From: Bradyrhizobium macuxiense
GTDB lineage: Bacteria > Pseudomonadota > Alphaproteobacteria > Rhizobiales > Xanthobacteraceae
NCBI RefSeq assembly: GCF_007993935.1
Contig: NZ_VITY01000012.1
Location: forward strand, 1 to 64,000
Direction of reading: 5' to 3'
Length of the DNA stretch: 64,000 nt
Positions 8,418 to 17,582 of the stretch are shown one piece after another. Made by a program: the position numbers and the translations under genes. Positions within the stretch are counted from its first letter, which is position 1, and the number at the start of each line of letters is the position of its first letter. The notes beneath the pieces are model-generated. The model was not told where the DNA came from. It ran no database searches and saw nothing but the letters and a program-made list of their open reading frames with translations.

Positions 8418-8999
8418 TCAGAGCCGGCCCGAGCGCTCCTGATCCGGACCGCCATCGCGGTCGAAATGGTGGTCGCGGCCGCCGCGCTCCCAGCGGTCCA
8501 TGTCGCGCTCGAGGCGATGGCGGCGCCAGCCCTCGGCACCGAAGCCGCGGCCTTCCATGTGGGTGAGCATGGTCAACCGCCGCTTCTGGTTGTCGTCGAG
8601 CGTCTTGTAAAGCGGATCGGCGGCATCGGCGATCTTCTTCAGCGAGGTCGCGGTCGCCGCCATGTTGTCGGCACGCTCGCGCAGGCGCGTGACCGGATCA
8701 TCCGGCCTCTCGGCCTTGTCGGCATCGGTCTTCTCCGCGGCCATCCGCGCGTTGGCGCGATCGAGCCGCATCTTGGCGAAGTCGCGCACCGCAGCTTCGA
8801 CCGGCGGCCACAGCTTCTCCTGATCGGCGGTCAGCTTCAGCCCGGCGTGGACAGCGGCAATGCGCGCGTCGAGGAAGGCGGCGCGATCCTCGGGGCTCAT
8901 CTGCGTATGGCCATGGAACCAGGGGCGATGCTGGGCATACACCACGGTCGAACCGGCAATCGTGAGCGCCGCGACGCCGGCGAGCAGAACTTTTTTCAT
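8418..8999 (-). CDS. LTXXQ motif (Spy/CpxP-like) periplasmic protein
   Basis: A 193-residue protein starting at the ATG at 8999, which follows the strong ribosome site AAGGAGG with 5-nt spacing; the longer frame to 9053 adds 18 unsupported residues. A signal peptide (MKKVLLAGVAALTIAGSTVV, cleavage near AYAQ) is followed by a helical domain with DARIAAVHAGLKLTADQEKL, the LTxxQ motif of Spy/CpxP proteins, and a second repeat-like helix later. The C-terminus is rich in Arg, Asp and His (ERDMDRWERGGRDHHFDRDG). The family is linked to periplasmic chaperone or envelope-stress roles. No two-component system lies beside it. Confidence 0.85.
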   Translation of the reverse strand: MKKVLLAGVAALTIAGSTVVYAQHRPWFHGHTQMSPEDRAAFLDARIAAVHAGLKLTADQEKLWPPVEAAVRDFAKMRLDRANARMAAEKTDADKAERPDDPVTRLRERADNMAATATSLKKIADAADPLYKTLDDNQKRRLTMLTHMEGRGFGAEGWRRHRLERDMDRWERGGRDHHFDRDGGPDQERSGRL

Positions 9000-9120
9000 C
9001 AAAACCTCCTTTGAAGGTTGCTTGAAGATGATGCCGCCTGCCGCTGCCTTCAACTTACCGATTGGTCAGAGAGAGGTCTCTTACCAAGATGTAATCCGCT
9101 TCATTGCTCGCCAGAAACAT

Positions 9121-9144
9121 CCAAAGCGCGAGATCGCGCTTTGG
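9121..9144 (+). terminator. Strong hairpin followed by T-rich tract, plus orientation
   Basis: CCAAAGCGCGA-GA-TCGCGCTTTGG has 11-bp perfect arms and is followed on the plus strand by TTTTCC and later TTTTTTT. It looks like a Rho-independent terminator for rightward transcription, yet both flanking genes run leftward. It could block antisense transcription into the TRAP operon. Confidence 0.5.
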
Positions 9145-9167
9145 TTTTCCTGTTGTTTGCTTTTTTT

Positions 9168-9216
9168 GCGCATGATCCTGTCAGAAAACCGCGTCACACT
9201 TTTCTGGATCATGCGC
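9168..9216. repeat. Palindromic intergenic element just after the TRAP permease stop
   Basis: The outer arms GCGCATGATCC (9168-9178) and GGATCATGCGC (9206-9216) are perfect complements, with GAAAA and TTTTC inner arms. It begins 1 bp after the large permease stop and could serve as its 3' end. A diverged copy of the core appears at 29339-29371. Such elements are scattered in rhizobial genomes. Confidence 0.65.
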
Positions 9217-9217
9217 G

Positions 9218-10504
9218 CTAGATCATTCCGAGCAGCCGCGGCAGCCACAGCGAGATCTCCGGCACGTAGGTGATCAGGCCGAGGAACACCAGCATCGCGC
9301 ACAGCCACGGCAGCACCGAGATGGTGATCTCAGAGATGCCCATCTTGGCGATGCTGCTCGCGATGTAGAGGTTGAGGCCGACAGGCGGATGGCACAGCCC
9401 GACCTCGGTGTTGACGATCATCAGGATGCCGAGATGCACCGGGTGCACGCCGAGCTTGGTCGCCAGCGGAAACAGGATCGGCGCCATGATCAAGAGGATC
9501 GACGACGGATCCATCACGTTGCCGGCGAGCAGCAGGATGACGTTGACGACCAGCAGGAACATCCACACCGAGAAGTTCTTGTCGATGATCCAGGCCGCCA
9601 TCTCCTGCGGGATCTGCTCATGCGTCATCAGGAACGAGAACAGCACCGCGTTGGTGATGATGTAGAGCAGCATCGAGCTCATGCTCGCCGCCTGCAGCAG
9701 CACCTTTGGCACCTCGGAGAGCTTGAGCTCCTTGTAGACGAACACGGTGATGAAGAAGGCGTAGGTCGCGGCGACCGCGGCGGCTTCGGTCGGGGTGAAG
9801 ATGCCGCCATAGATGCCGCCGAGCACGATCGCGATCAGCAGCAGGCCCCAGATGCTTTCGCGGAACGCCTTGAACTGCTGGGCGATGGTTGCGCGCGGCA
9901 TCTTCGGATAGCCGTTGCGCTTCGCGACGAAGAAGGTCACCGCGGCCAGCATCAGCGCGAGCAGCACGCCCGGCACGATGCCGGCCATGAACAGCGCGCC
10001 GATCGAGGTGTTGGTGGAGACGCCGTACAGCACCAGGATGATCGAGGGCGGCACCAGGATGCCGAGCGCGCCCGAGGTCGAGATCACGCCGACGCCGAAA
10101 CGCTTCGGATAGCCGTGATCGACCATCGCCGGCATCATGATCGAGCCGATCGCGACCACGGTGGCGACGCTCGAGCCCGAGATCGCCGCGAACATCGCGC
10201 AGGCCGCGACGCCGGCAAGGCCAAGGCCGCCGGGCAAATGGCCGACCAATGAGGTCGTGAACGCGATCATGCGCCGCGCGACGCCGCCGCGGGTCAGGAA
10301 GGTGCCGGCCAGAATGAAGAACGGGATCGCCATGATGCCGAAATTGTCGAGGCCCGAAAACAGCTTCAGGCCGACGCTCTCGATCGGCACTTCGGTCATC
10401 GTGAACAGGAAGGTGAGCACGGTCAGGCCGAGCGAGATCGAGATCGGCATGCCCGTCAGCATCAGGGCAAACAGCAGTCCGAAAATAAGTGCGGCGCTCA
10501 TCAC
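9218..10504 (-). CDS. TRAP transporter large permease (DctM family)
   Basis: A 428-residue, highly hydrophobic protein with about 12 predicted membrane segments. It starts MMSAALIFGLLFALMLTGMPISISLGLTV and contains the family stretch FFILAGTFLTRGGVARRMI and the loop segment GISTSGALGILVPPSI-like (VGVISTSGALGILVPPSIIL). It drives sodium- or proton-coupled uptake of a carboxylate or related acid. Its start overlaps the small permease stop by 4 bp (ATGA), so the two are translationally coupled. Confidence 0.94.
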   Translation of the reverse strand: MMSAALIFGLLFALMLTGMPISISLGLTVLTFLFTMTEVPIESVGLKLFSGLDNFGIMAIPFFILAGTFLTRGGVARRMIAFTTSLVGHLPGGLGLAGVAACAMFAAISGSSVATVVAIGSIMMPAMVDHGYPKRFGVGVISTSGALGILVPPSIILVLYGVSTNTSIGALFMAGIVPGVLLALMLAAVTFFVAKRNGYPKMPRATIAQQFKAFRESIWGLLLIAIVLGGIYGGIFTPTEAAAVAATYAFFITVFVYKELKLSEVPKVLLQAASMSSMLLYIITNAVLFSFLMTHEQIPQEMAAWIIDKNFSVWMFLLVVNVILLLAGNVMDPSSILLIMAPILFPLATKLGVHPVHLGILMIVNTEVGLCHPPVGLNLYIASSIAKMGISEITISVLPWLCAMLVFLGLITYVPEISLWLPRLLGMI

Positions 10505-11073
10505 GCTTCTCCAAGCGCGACGGGCGCGGTCTTGCTGGTCTCGACGCCGTCGACATGGGAGGCGTCATGGTGCGGCAGCTCGCCGGTTCGCCAGTAGGTC
10601 CAGCACACCTGCAGGAAGCGGAAGCACATCAGATAGGAGCCGAGCGGGATGCAGGCGTAGACGATCCAGCTCGGGATCTCCATGTCGGGCGAGACCTGGT
10701 CGGTGTGCATCAGTTCGAACACGAACTTGGCGCCCATGGTGCCGACGATCGCGGTGAACAGCGCGCCGCCGAGCAGGCCGAAGGTGATGGTGCGCTTGCG
10801 CCAGTAGTCATTGAGGCGGTTGATCAGCACGTCGACGCCGACATGGATGCCGGTGCGCACGCCATAGGCAGCGCCGAACTTCGCCATCCAGATGAACATG
10901 TAGATGCAGAGTTCCTGCGACCAGGCGAGGTTGATGCCGAACAGATACGGATAGAGCACGGGAACGTCGACCAGGAAGCGGTGCACCACCGTGATGAAAG
11001 TCAGCAGGGTCGCGGCGCCCATCAGGCTCGCGATGATGATTTCCTCGAGCCGGTCCAGAATTTTCAGCAGCAT
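10501..11073 (-). CDS. TRAP transporter small permease (DctQ family)
   Basis: A 190-residue protein with four membrane helices (first at residues 10-30, LEEIIIASLMGAATLLTFITV). The middle shows the DctQ signature LAWSQELCIYMFIWMAKFGAA and GIHVGVDVLI. The tail after about 170 is polar. It joins the large permease in the membrane complex. It lies between the binding protein and the large permease genes in the usual P-Q-M order, 101 bp after the binding protein. Confidence 0.92.
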   Translation of the reverse strand: MLLKILDRLEEIIIASLMGAATLLTFITVVHRFLVDVPVLYPYLFGINLAWSQELCIYMFIWMAKFGAAYGVRTGIHVGVDVLINRLNDYWRKRTITFGLLGGALFTAIVGTMGAKFVFELMHTDQVSPDMEIPSWIVYACIPLGSYLMCFRFLQVCWTYWRTGELPHHDASHVDGVETSKTAPVALGEA

Positions 11074-11174
11074 TGATCTCCCCTGTCATGGCCTGATGCG
11101 GCAACCGGCCACGGCACCCAGGCCGCGGCCTCACATGGCCGCGGCGCTCGTTGTGATTGCGGTTTGGATCCGCC

Positions 11175-12179
11175 TTAGTTCATCGGGCTGCGGCCCGTTT
11201 CCTTGAGGAATTCGTCGATCAGCGGCTGGCCGACGCGCGAGGCGACGTCCTTGTAGACCGGCATCATGGCCTTGCGCATCGCCTCGTCCTGCTCCGGCGT
11301 CAGCGAGATGATCTCGGTCTTGCCGGCCTTCTTGATCTCGGCAAGCGCGTCGTCATTCTCCTTGGCGGACTGGTTGTTGCCGAACTCGGTGGCTTCCTTC
11401 ATCGCCTTGGTAAGCTGCTCGCGGATATCGGCCGGCAGACCGTCCCAGAACTTCTTGTTCACGACCACGACGTAACCGATGTAGCCATGGTTGGTGACGG
11501 TGGCGTACTTCTGCACCTCATGCATTTTCTGGGTGTAGATGTTCGACCAGGTGTTCTCCTGGCCGTCGACCACGCCGGTCTGCAGCGCCTGGTAGACGTC
11601 GGAGAACGCCATCACCTGCGGTATAGAACCGAGCGCGCGGAACTGGGCCTCCAGCACCTTCGACGACTGGATACGGAACTTGAGCCCCTTGTAATCGGCG
11701 GGCGCGATCAGCTTCTTGTTCGCGCTCATCTGCTTGAAGCCGTTGTCCCAATAAGCGAGACCGGTCATGCCCTTGGAATCCAGCTTCTTCAGCAGCTGGG
11801 CGCCGAGCGGACCGTCAGTCACCTTGCGCAGCGATTTCAGGTCGGGGAGGATGTAGGGCAGATCGAAGACTTCGAATTCCTTGATGCCGATCGGCCCGAA
11901 CTTCGAGTTCGACGGCGCCAGCATCTGCACCGCGCCGAGCTGCAGCGCCTCGAGTTCTTCCTTGTCCTTGTACAGCGTCGAGTTCGGATAGACCTCGACC
12001 TTCACCTTGCCGCCGGTGTACTTCTCGGCGAGCTCCTTGAACTTGTCGGCCGCCTTGCCCTTCGGCGTGTCCGAGGCCACCACGTGGCTGAATTTGAGGA
12101 CGATCGGCGACTGCGCCGCGGCCGGTCCGACAAAGGTCAAGGCCGCGATCGACGCCGCAGCCAGAATGAATTTACGCAT
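11175..12179 (-). CDS. TRAP transporter substrate-binding protein (DctP family)
   Basis: A 334-residue periplasmic protein. The ATG at 12179 is chosen because GGGAGGAAAC precedes it and a clean signal peptide follows (MRKFILAAASIAALTFVGPA, cleavage after AAAQ). DctP marks are LKFSHVVASDTPKGKAADKF, the carboxylate-binding Arg in LKFRIQSS, and QTGVVDGQENTWSNIY. The VVDGQENT segment suits an organic acid ligand. First gene of the TRAP operon. Confidence 0.93.
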   Translation of the reverse strand: MRKFILAAASIAALTFVGPAAAQSPIVLKFSHVVASDTPKGKAADKFKELAEKYTGGKVKVEVYPNSTLYKDKEELEALQLGAVQMLAPSNSKFGPIGIKEFEVFDLPYILPDLKSLRKVTDGPLGAQLLKKLDSKGMTGLAYWDNGFKQMSANKKLIAPADYKGLKFRIQSSKVLEAQFRALGSIPQVMAFSDVYQALQTGVVDGQENTWSNIYTQKMHEVQKYATVTNHGYIGYVVVVNKKFWDGLPADIREQLTKAMKEATEFGNNQSAKENDDALAEIKKAGKTEIISLTPEQDEAMRKAMMPVYKDVASRVGQPLIDEFLKETGRSPMN

Positions 12180-12725
12180 GTTTCCTCCCGCGTAATTGCG
12201 GAGCACGAATACCGGCCCCGAGACATCCGGTCGCACCATTACAGAGAAGCAACGATGATTGCCATTGCCCCTTTAGCAGGGGCTGATTGCGCCATTGCTG
12301 CACTGCAAAATCCGATGCGTGGTATCCCTTTCGGCTCTTGCGACCGTTCAATGACACCGCCCGTACGCTGTGCCCGGCCACGCCCGCATGGTCAATGCGA
12401 GGTTTGGCAATGGCGAGTTCGCCGTGCGCGAATGCTGCCCGTTTTCCCTGCCAGCGTAGGCAGCGCAGCTTTCACAGCGCCACAGCTGTCGTCCCTGCGA
12501 AAGCAGGGACCCATACTCCGCGGCGGGTGTTGCGAAAGGGACTCGTCGTTCCGACATCGCTCCCCAATCACCATTCGTGGTTATGGGTCCCTGCTTTCGC
12601 AGCGACGACACGGAATGTGGCGTGCCGCTTGTGGATCATACTTCCGCATTCTCGCGGCGCGATGCGCCCGAGGCTTGCTGCAATTCTCGCCAGCCTGAAG
12701 AACGAACAAGATGGTATGCGCGATC
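12180..12725. other. 546-bp intergenic region with a palindromic repeat
   Basis: It holds the promoter region of the TRAP operon at its left end and the inverted repeat 12488-12609. The reading frames that cross the repeat have no family features and I take none as a gene. Confidence 0.5.
12488..12609. repeat. Inverted-repeat intergenic element (REP/MITE-like)
   Basis: The left arm (12488-12515, GTCGTCCCTGCGAAAGCAGG then GACCCATA) and right arm (12582-12609) are near-perfect complements; inside the left arm CCCTGC-GAAA-GCAGGG is itself a hairpin. Total length is about 122 bp. No transposase frame lies inside. Elements of this type are frequent between genes in Bradyrhizobium. Confidence 0.75.
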
Positions 12726-13958
12726 TCAATGGCCGCTCAGCACCAGCGTCTTGACCGGCAGCAGCAAGGCCTGGATCCGCAGCAGGAGCGCGTGCACGAG
12801 CCCCGTCGCGTCGACGACGTGCAAGGCAAATCCCTTCAACGCGCCGGTTTTCGGATCGGCGATCACGTCGTGGTTGCTGGTGTAGGCGTTGACGATGCAA
12901 CTGGAGCCCGGTGTGACGCCTTCAAGCCCGCCCGCATAGAGCGGCTCCAGGAAAGTGAGGATCGAGCCCGGCTGGCGCAGGGCTTGCGGATCGATCAATT
13001 GCTCGCCGGAACGGAATTGACCGGCGGCGATGTAGTCCTGCACGCCGGTCACGACGAGCGGGATGATCACCCAGGGTTTTGAAATACAGGTCGCCTCCGC
13101 GATCATGCCGGGCTTCATGACCTGGGCCTCGATCTGGCCAAAGCCGGCCTGCAACACGCTGCGGCCCGCGCCTTCGGGGATCAATATGCCGGCCGGGCGC
13201 ATCATCTGGTTGACGACGTCGCCGGTGCGGAGCAAGAATTGCTCGACCCGTCCGTCGACGCCTGCACGAACGAAGGTCTTGTCGAGATCGACCTGCGCCT
13301 CGGCCAACGCTGCCTCCGCGCTCTCCTTCTCGGCGGGCAGCAGCGTGGAGACGCGCAAGCCCGCAGTCTCCCGCGCCGCGTTCGCGGCATCGATGCCGGC
13401 CTGTCTCTGATCGACGACGACCTGCAGCTTCTCGATGTCGCGCTGCGGCACGATGCCCGGATTGCGGCGCTGCAGTTCGCTCTTGGTATCCAGCTCGTCC
13501 TTGGCCTGCTGCCAGGACGCCTTGGCCTCGCCGACCTGGGCGTCCGCCTTGACCACATCGGCCCGCGCGCTGGTCAGCGACGCTTCCACCTCTGCGACTT
13601 TCCGCTTCGACGTCTCCAGCGCGGCCCGCTGCTTCGAATTGTCGAGCCTGAACAGCACATCGCCTTTCTTCACCGCAGCGCTGTAGCCCACATTCACCTC
13701 GGCAACGCGGCCGGCCACTTCGGGGAGGATCGGCACGGTGCGGAAGTAGATCGCCGCCGAGGTGGTGGAGGGATGGTAGTAGAAGATCATCGTGATCAGC
13801 GCGATCGTCAGCATCAGGCAGCCTGTGATGCCCCATCTGAGCTCGTGCCAGACCGAAAAGAACGTGATCTCCTTGCCGAAGCGCTTGCCCTGCCGGTAGC
13901 GACGGTAGAGATAGTCCGGGAGGATGGTAACGAGGGAGCACAGCAGGAGTTCAAGCAT
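12726..13958 (-). CDS. HlyD family membrane-fusion protein (YiaV/YibH-like)
   Basis: A 410-residue protein with the start at 13958, where the ATG overlaps the end of the upstream gene by 8 bp. One membrane helix at about residues 38-60 (WGITGCLMLTIALITMIFYY) is followed by a lipoyl/barrel half (EVAGRVAEVNVGYSAAVKKG), a coiled-coil hairpin (about residues 95-210) and a second barrel half. This is the periplasmic adaptor layout of tripartite or bipartite export systems. No outer-membrane or ABC/MFS partner is nearby; the only partner is the small membrane protein upstream, as in the E. coli yiaVW arrangement. Confidence 0.85.
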   Translation of the reverse strand: MLELLLCSLVTILPDYLYRRYRQGKRFGKEITFFSVWHELRWGITGCLMLTIALITMIFYYHPSTTSAAIYFRTVPILPEVAGRVAEVNVGYSAAVKKGDVLFRLDNSKQRAALETSKRKVAEVEASLTSARADVVKADAQVGEAKASWQQAKDELDTKSELQRRNPGIVPQRDIEKLQVVVDQRQAGIDAANAARETAGLRVSTLLPAEKESAEAALAEAQVDLDKTFVRAGVDGRVEQFLLRTGDVVNQMMRPAGILIPEGAGRSVLQAGFGQIEAQVMKPGMIAEATCISKPWVIIPLVVTGVQDYIAAGQFRSGEQLIDPQALRQPGSILTFLEPLYAGGLEGVTPGSSCIVNAYTSNHDVIADPKTGALKGFALHVVDATGLVHALLLRIQALLLPVKTLVLSGH

Positions 13959-14364
13959 GACCCTGTCCCTCCTCCGCCGCGGCGACTTCGTCCGGCTCCG
14001 GTGGCACGGGCCGCGGTGGCGTGGCATCGGCAATCCGCTCCACCGATCCCGCGATGGTGCGCAGCGGCGTGCTGAAGTCCGGCAGATCGATCATCGCGAG
14101 CAGCAGGCCCGCGATCCAGAAGATGTGCATGTGGGTGAACAGCGAGATCAGGCCGAGCACCGCGACGATCTCGAACTGCAGCTTCTGCGACTTGTGCGCC
14201 ATCCGCTCCGGCAGGCTGTGCAGCTTCCAATACAGCGTGCCCACGTACAGGACAGTCACGATCAGGAAGATCCCCATCACCACCATCAGGGTGTCGTCGC
14301 CATCGGGACCCGGAACGAAGAACGGCAGATGGTGAGGTGCTGCCGGGTGCATTTGTCCGTTCAC
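13951..14364 (-). CDS. Small inner-membrane protein, DUF3302/YiaW-like partner of the HlyD protein
   Basis: About 137 residues with the GTG at 14364, which follows GGAAGG with 6-nt spacing; an ATG at 14418 would add 18 residues without a ribosome site. Two membrane helices are seen (MVVMGIFLIVTVLYVGTLYW and VLGLISLFTHMHIFWIAGLL), separated by a basic loop LPERMAHKSQK. This layout, with SLFT-H after the basic loop, resembles DUF3302 proteins encoded next to HlyD-type adaptors. The similarity is by eye. The tail is Pro/Glu-rich. Confidence 0.6.
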   Translation of the reverse strand: MNGQMHPAAPHHLPFFVPGPDGDDTLMVVMGIFLIVTVLYVGTLYWKLHSLPERMAHKSQKLQFEIVAVLGLISLFTHMHIFWIAGLLLAMIDLPDFSTPLRTIAGSVERIADATPPRPVPPEPDEVAAAEEGQGHA

Positions 14365-14617
14365 GATCGTCCTTCCCGAAGAGCGAGGGCCATGCGTCGG
14401 CCCGCGGCGCGGAGCCATGGTTCCCTAATGCTGGAACTTTATCAAGGGCCGTAGTTACACGGGCAGGCCCGCTGCAATCTTGGGTTGGGTAACGTTACTG
14501 GCTGGCGTTAGCGCGGAGGCCTTGCGCTGTGTCTGTCAGTAAGAGACAAGGCGACGATAAAGGCGACATCGGGCAAGTGAGCAGTCAGCATCACGCGTGT
14601 TCAGGACACTGATTTGG

Positions 14618-15226
14618 CTACGTCCCGTGAGCAGGTCGATAGAGACTGGTCATAACATCAAGAAGCTCGCGCGATGATATGTTCAGCGGGAATGCGGCGA
14701 TCCATAGGCCACGATTGCCAAGAAGCCCGTTTGCCCTTCGCATGACCCGGGTTACAGGGCCTAGCCGCAGACTCGTCCTAAGGAAGTCAGGATCAACATC
14801 GACAACAATACCTTTCCCACGGTAATTCTTTAAAGACAGGATCGCGGACCATGGAATCCAATCGGCGCTGATCCGAATGTCTCTGAATCCGTCCCGCGTC
14901 ATGAAGAGGACTGGTCGGCGCGACCCCGACCACCTAACAGCGCCCTGAACGGCAGCTGATCCAAACATGATGATGCCGACAATCCCAATCAGCAATACCA
15001 GAACAGGTCCAACAAGCTCGCGAACCGTTGATCGAGGAGGACCAAGGAAGCCAAAGAGAACGCCGATACACGCTCCGGTCATGAACAGCGCACCGGCGGT
15101 CATAACAATGCCCATCGCAACGAAAATTGCGAGCCGAACGCGGGATTCGTAGATCTCCAAGCAGTCGTTCGCTTTGAGCGTGCCGGGCATATTGACGATC
15201 CAACTTGGTAATGCAATTAATTTCAA
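14618..15226 (-). CDS. Membrane protein of unknown function, STM3941-like
   Basis: A 202-residue protein with two membrane helices (about 34-60 and 72-94) followed by a soluble domain with TRDGFRDIRISADWIPWSAI, which resembles the PH-like fold of STM3941-family proteins (an arm, two helices, then GF-x-IPW-xxI). The function is not known. Its DNA is visibly less GC-rich than its neighbours and its codons include many A/T-ending ones, hinting at transfer. It stands alone, with about 200-350 bp of gene-free DNA on each side. Confidence 0.6.
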   Translation of the reverse strand: MKLIALPSWIVNMPGTLKANDCLEIYESRVRLAIFVAMGIVMTAGALFMTGACIGVLFGFLGPPRSTVRELVGPVLVLLIGIVGIIMFGSAAVQGAVRWSGSRRPVLFMTRDGFRDIRISADWIPWSAILSLKNYRGKGIVVDVDPDFLRTSLRLGPVTRVMRRANGLLGNRGLWIAAFPLNISSRELLDVMTSLYRPAHGT

Positions 15227-15579
15227 TCCGTAATTGTCAGCGTCAATCTACTCGCGTTCGCATCCATTAGGCAACTGGCCGATTCTCCGGGCACATTCTG
15301 TGTCTCGCGACCACACCACTGAAACTTAGGTACAGCTTCGTTACCTGAGTTGGCGGACACGAGCATTCGGCCAAAAGGCGGCGAGAGCCAACGTCGCCGG
15401 AAAAGGCCGCTTTGGTTCAATAGCCGGCATTAACCCGCGCCTCCGCAATATCAGCTCTGGGCCATCGGCGGCTGCGGCAGCCACCATCACAACTGCCACG
15501 ACAACACGCGCCGCATGGACGCAGCGAATTTTGCTGCGTCCCCCGAATGCCAATCGGCATGGCTGTGTGTCGCGTGTCC
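15227..15579. other. 353-bp gene-free stretch with a hairpin
   Basis: It contains a hairpin GACGCAGC-gaatttt-GCTGCGTC at 15518-15540, about 40 bp after the stop of the leftward binding-protein gene, which probably marks its transcript end. The rest shows no gene; the 65-codon frame across 15223-15420 has no supporting feature. Confidence 0.5.
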
Positions 15580-16791
15580 TCAGCGCGACGCCGTGCTGAT
15601 GTTCTCGCCGAAGAACTTCCAAGTCTTGCCGTCGAACTTGGCGAGCTTGAACGTGTCGAAGGTGGAATAATTGGTCGGTGACACCGAGACCGTGATGCCG
15701 GGAAGCAACAGCGGCAGCGATACCTTGCTCAGGTTGGTGGCCTGCTTCAGCAGATTCTCGCGTGTCAGCTCGTCGCCGCAGTTCTTCAGGATGATGGCGG
15801 TGAACTGCGCGGAGAGATAGCCGATCTGGTTGCTGCCATCGATCGGATTGCCCTCGGGATACCACTGCTTCATGAAGGCGAGATAGTCCTGCACGCCCCT
15901 GTCGGAATCCCAGGCCGGATCGCCCACCACCTTGGTGGCGAGCGCCGTCATCAGCCCGGTGGATGCTTCGAGGCCGGCGGGCTCGAGCACTCCGCCGATC
16001 GAGCTGGAGACCGACACGATGAAGTGCGTCGGCTTCCAACCGAGATCGGCAACCTTGCGGATCGCCTGCGCGCCGAATTTCGGCGTCGTGATCGTCATCA
16101 GCACGTCGGCGCCCGCGGCCTTCAGATTGACGATCTGGGAATCGATCGTGGGATCGGTCACCTCGTAGCTGAGCTCTTTCACGATGAGACCGGCCTTGTC
16201 GCCGAGCGCCTCCTTGAAACCCTTGAGATAGTCCTTGCCGAAGTCGTCATTCTGATAGATCACGCCGATCTTCGCGCTCGGCAATTCCTTGAGGATGTAC
16301 TTGCCGTAGATCTTCGCTTCCTGCGCATAGGGCGGATAGAACGGCGTGGTCCACGGAAACTCCTTCGGATCGTTCCACTTCGAGGCGCCGGTGGAGATCA
16401 GAAGATGCGGGATCTTCTTGCTGTTCAGATATTTTTGAATCGACGAATTGGTCGGCGTGCCGAGTGAACCGATATTGGCGAGGATCTCATCCTGCTCCAC
16501 GAGCTTGCGCGTCTGCTCCACCGTCTTCGGCGGGCTATAGCCGTCATCCATGCTCAGCAGCGTGATTTTGCGGCCGTTGATGCCGCCCTGGCTGTTGATC
16601 ATCTTCCAGTAGGCGGATTCGGCCCTGCCCTGCGTGCCATAGGCCGAGGCCGGACCACTGTAGGGCATGGTCTGCCCGATCTTGATTTCGGTATCGCTGG
16701 CGCCGGGATCGTATTTCTTGTCGGCACCAAGGACCGCCGACGTGGAAGCAAGGCTGAGCGCGGCGATCGCCGCGAGCGTGATGCAACGCAT
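15580..16791 (-). CDS. Branched-chain amino acid-type ABC substrate-binding protein (orphan)
   Basis: A 403-residue protein, start at 16791 because GGGAGAACAAG precedes the ATG and a signal peptide follows (MRCITLAAIAALSLASTSAV). It has the periplasmic-binding-protein type 1 features of LivK-like proteins: SDTEIKIGQTMPYSGPASAYG, INSQGGINGRKI, DDGYSPPKTVEQTRKLVEQD, and VIYQNDDFGKDYLKGF. Permease and ATPase genes are absent next to it; the liv operon at 39-44 kb has its own binding protein. The ligand cannot be read from the sequence. Confidence 0.9.
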   Translation of the reverse strand: MRCITLAAIAALSLASTSAVLGADKKYDPGASDTEIKIGQTMPYSGPASAYGTQGRAESAYWKMINSQGGINGRKITLLSMDDGYSPPKTVEQTRKLVEQDEILANIGSLGTPTNSSIQKYLNSKKIPHLLISTGASKWNDPKEFPWTTPFYPPYAQEAKIYGKYILKELPSAKIGVIYQNDDFGKDYLKGFKEALGDKAGLIVKELSYEVTDPTIDSQIVNLKAAGADVLMTITTPKFGAQAIRKVADLGWKPTHFIVSVSSSIGGVLEPAGLEASTGLMTALATKVVGDPAWDSDRGVQDYLAFMKQWYPEGNPIDGSNQIGYLSAQFTAIILKNCGDELTRENLLKQATNLSKVSLPLLLPGITVSVSPTNYSTFDTFKLAKFDGKTWKFFGENISTASR

Positions 16792-16906
16792 CTTGTTCTC
16801 CCCATTCGCGCCGCTGTTTGCCGCGACGTCCGGCGAGATAATGATCATGCCCGTGCGAGATGTCGACCCCTCATGCCGGGACACCAACCTGCGTTGGCGT
16901 CGAAGG

Positions 16907-17518
16907 TCACAGCCCGATCCAGCTCATCACCGCTCCGAACGATGCCCAGAGCGTCCATCCGAGCCCGAGCAGGCAAATCAGCGCCGCTGCCATCGCGACG
17001 GTGAGCAGCAGACCGTCCTCCTGCAGATAGGCGATCGCGATCAGCACGACCACCATTCCCGGAATCACGTTGACGAGCGGCAGCGGCCAGCCTGCCGAGA
17101 AGGCCAGCAGAAACACCACCAGACCGACGAGGCGGTCGATCACGTCACGACGCGCATCCCAGCGCGGCCGGCTGATGCGTTCGATCGCCTGCAGCATCGG
17201 GCGGACAAAGACGGTGAACCGCTTGAAGCGCTTGAAGTCGAATTGCCGCTTCGAGACGAATCGCGGAAACGCCGGCGCGCTGCGGCCGAGCATCATCTCG
17301 ACCGCCGGAAACAGCAGCGCCAGCGTCGCGATCGTCGCGACGCCGGGAATGATCACCAATAGCCCCAAAAGCAGCAGGAGCAGGCCGAACGACCGCTTGT
17401 CCAGGTTGCTGAGGAGCCATTCGAGATCGACGGGGCCGTCCGGTGCTTGAGCGACGAGTTCCTCAAGAAGCTGGGACGTGTGCGTGGGGGCCAATGGGGC
17501 TCCGGACGAGGGGGACAT
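16907..17518 (-). CDS. exoD: ExoD family exopolysaccharide synthesis protein
   Basis: A 203-residue membrane protein with the ExoD pattern: an N-terminal soluble part (LEELVAQAPDGPVDLEWLLSNLDKRSFG), then LLLLGLLVIIPGVATIATLALLFPAVEMMLGR, and a later helix pair (FLLAFSAGWPLPLVNVIPGM). ExoD affects exopolysaccharide production and invasion in rhizobia, but its chemistry is unknown. The start at 17518 precedes MSPSSGAPLAPTHTSQ. It is divergent from the small anchored protein at 17583. Confidence 0.88.
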   Translation of the reverse strand: MSPSSGAPLAPTHTSQLLEELVAQAPDGPVDLEWLLSNLDKRSFGLLLLLLGLLVIIPGVATIATLALLFPAVEMMLGRSAPAFPRFVSKRQFDFKRFKRFTVFVRPMLQAIERISRPRWDARRDVIDRLVGLVVFLLAFSAGWPLPLVNVIPGMVVVLIAIAYLQEDGLLLTVAMAAALICLLGLGWTLWASFGAVMSWIGL

Positions 17519-17582
17519 GCGTGCAAAGTGGTCAGACTCGGCGTCGATTGCAACCGCTGCCGAAGCAGACTAGGAAGCATAG

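Noticed and set aside
12287-12754. 155-codon open frame between the TRAP and HlyD genes
   Set aside because: It crosses both arms of the palindromic repeat and has no protein features.
15223-15420. 65-codon frame upstream of the STM3941-like gene
   Set aside because: No ribosome site, no recognisable features, and it only covers an intergenic gap.
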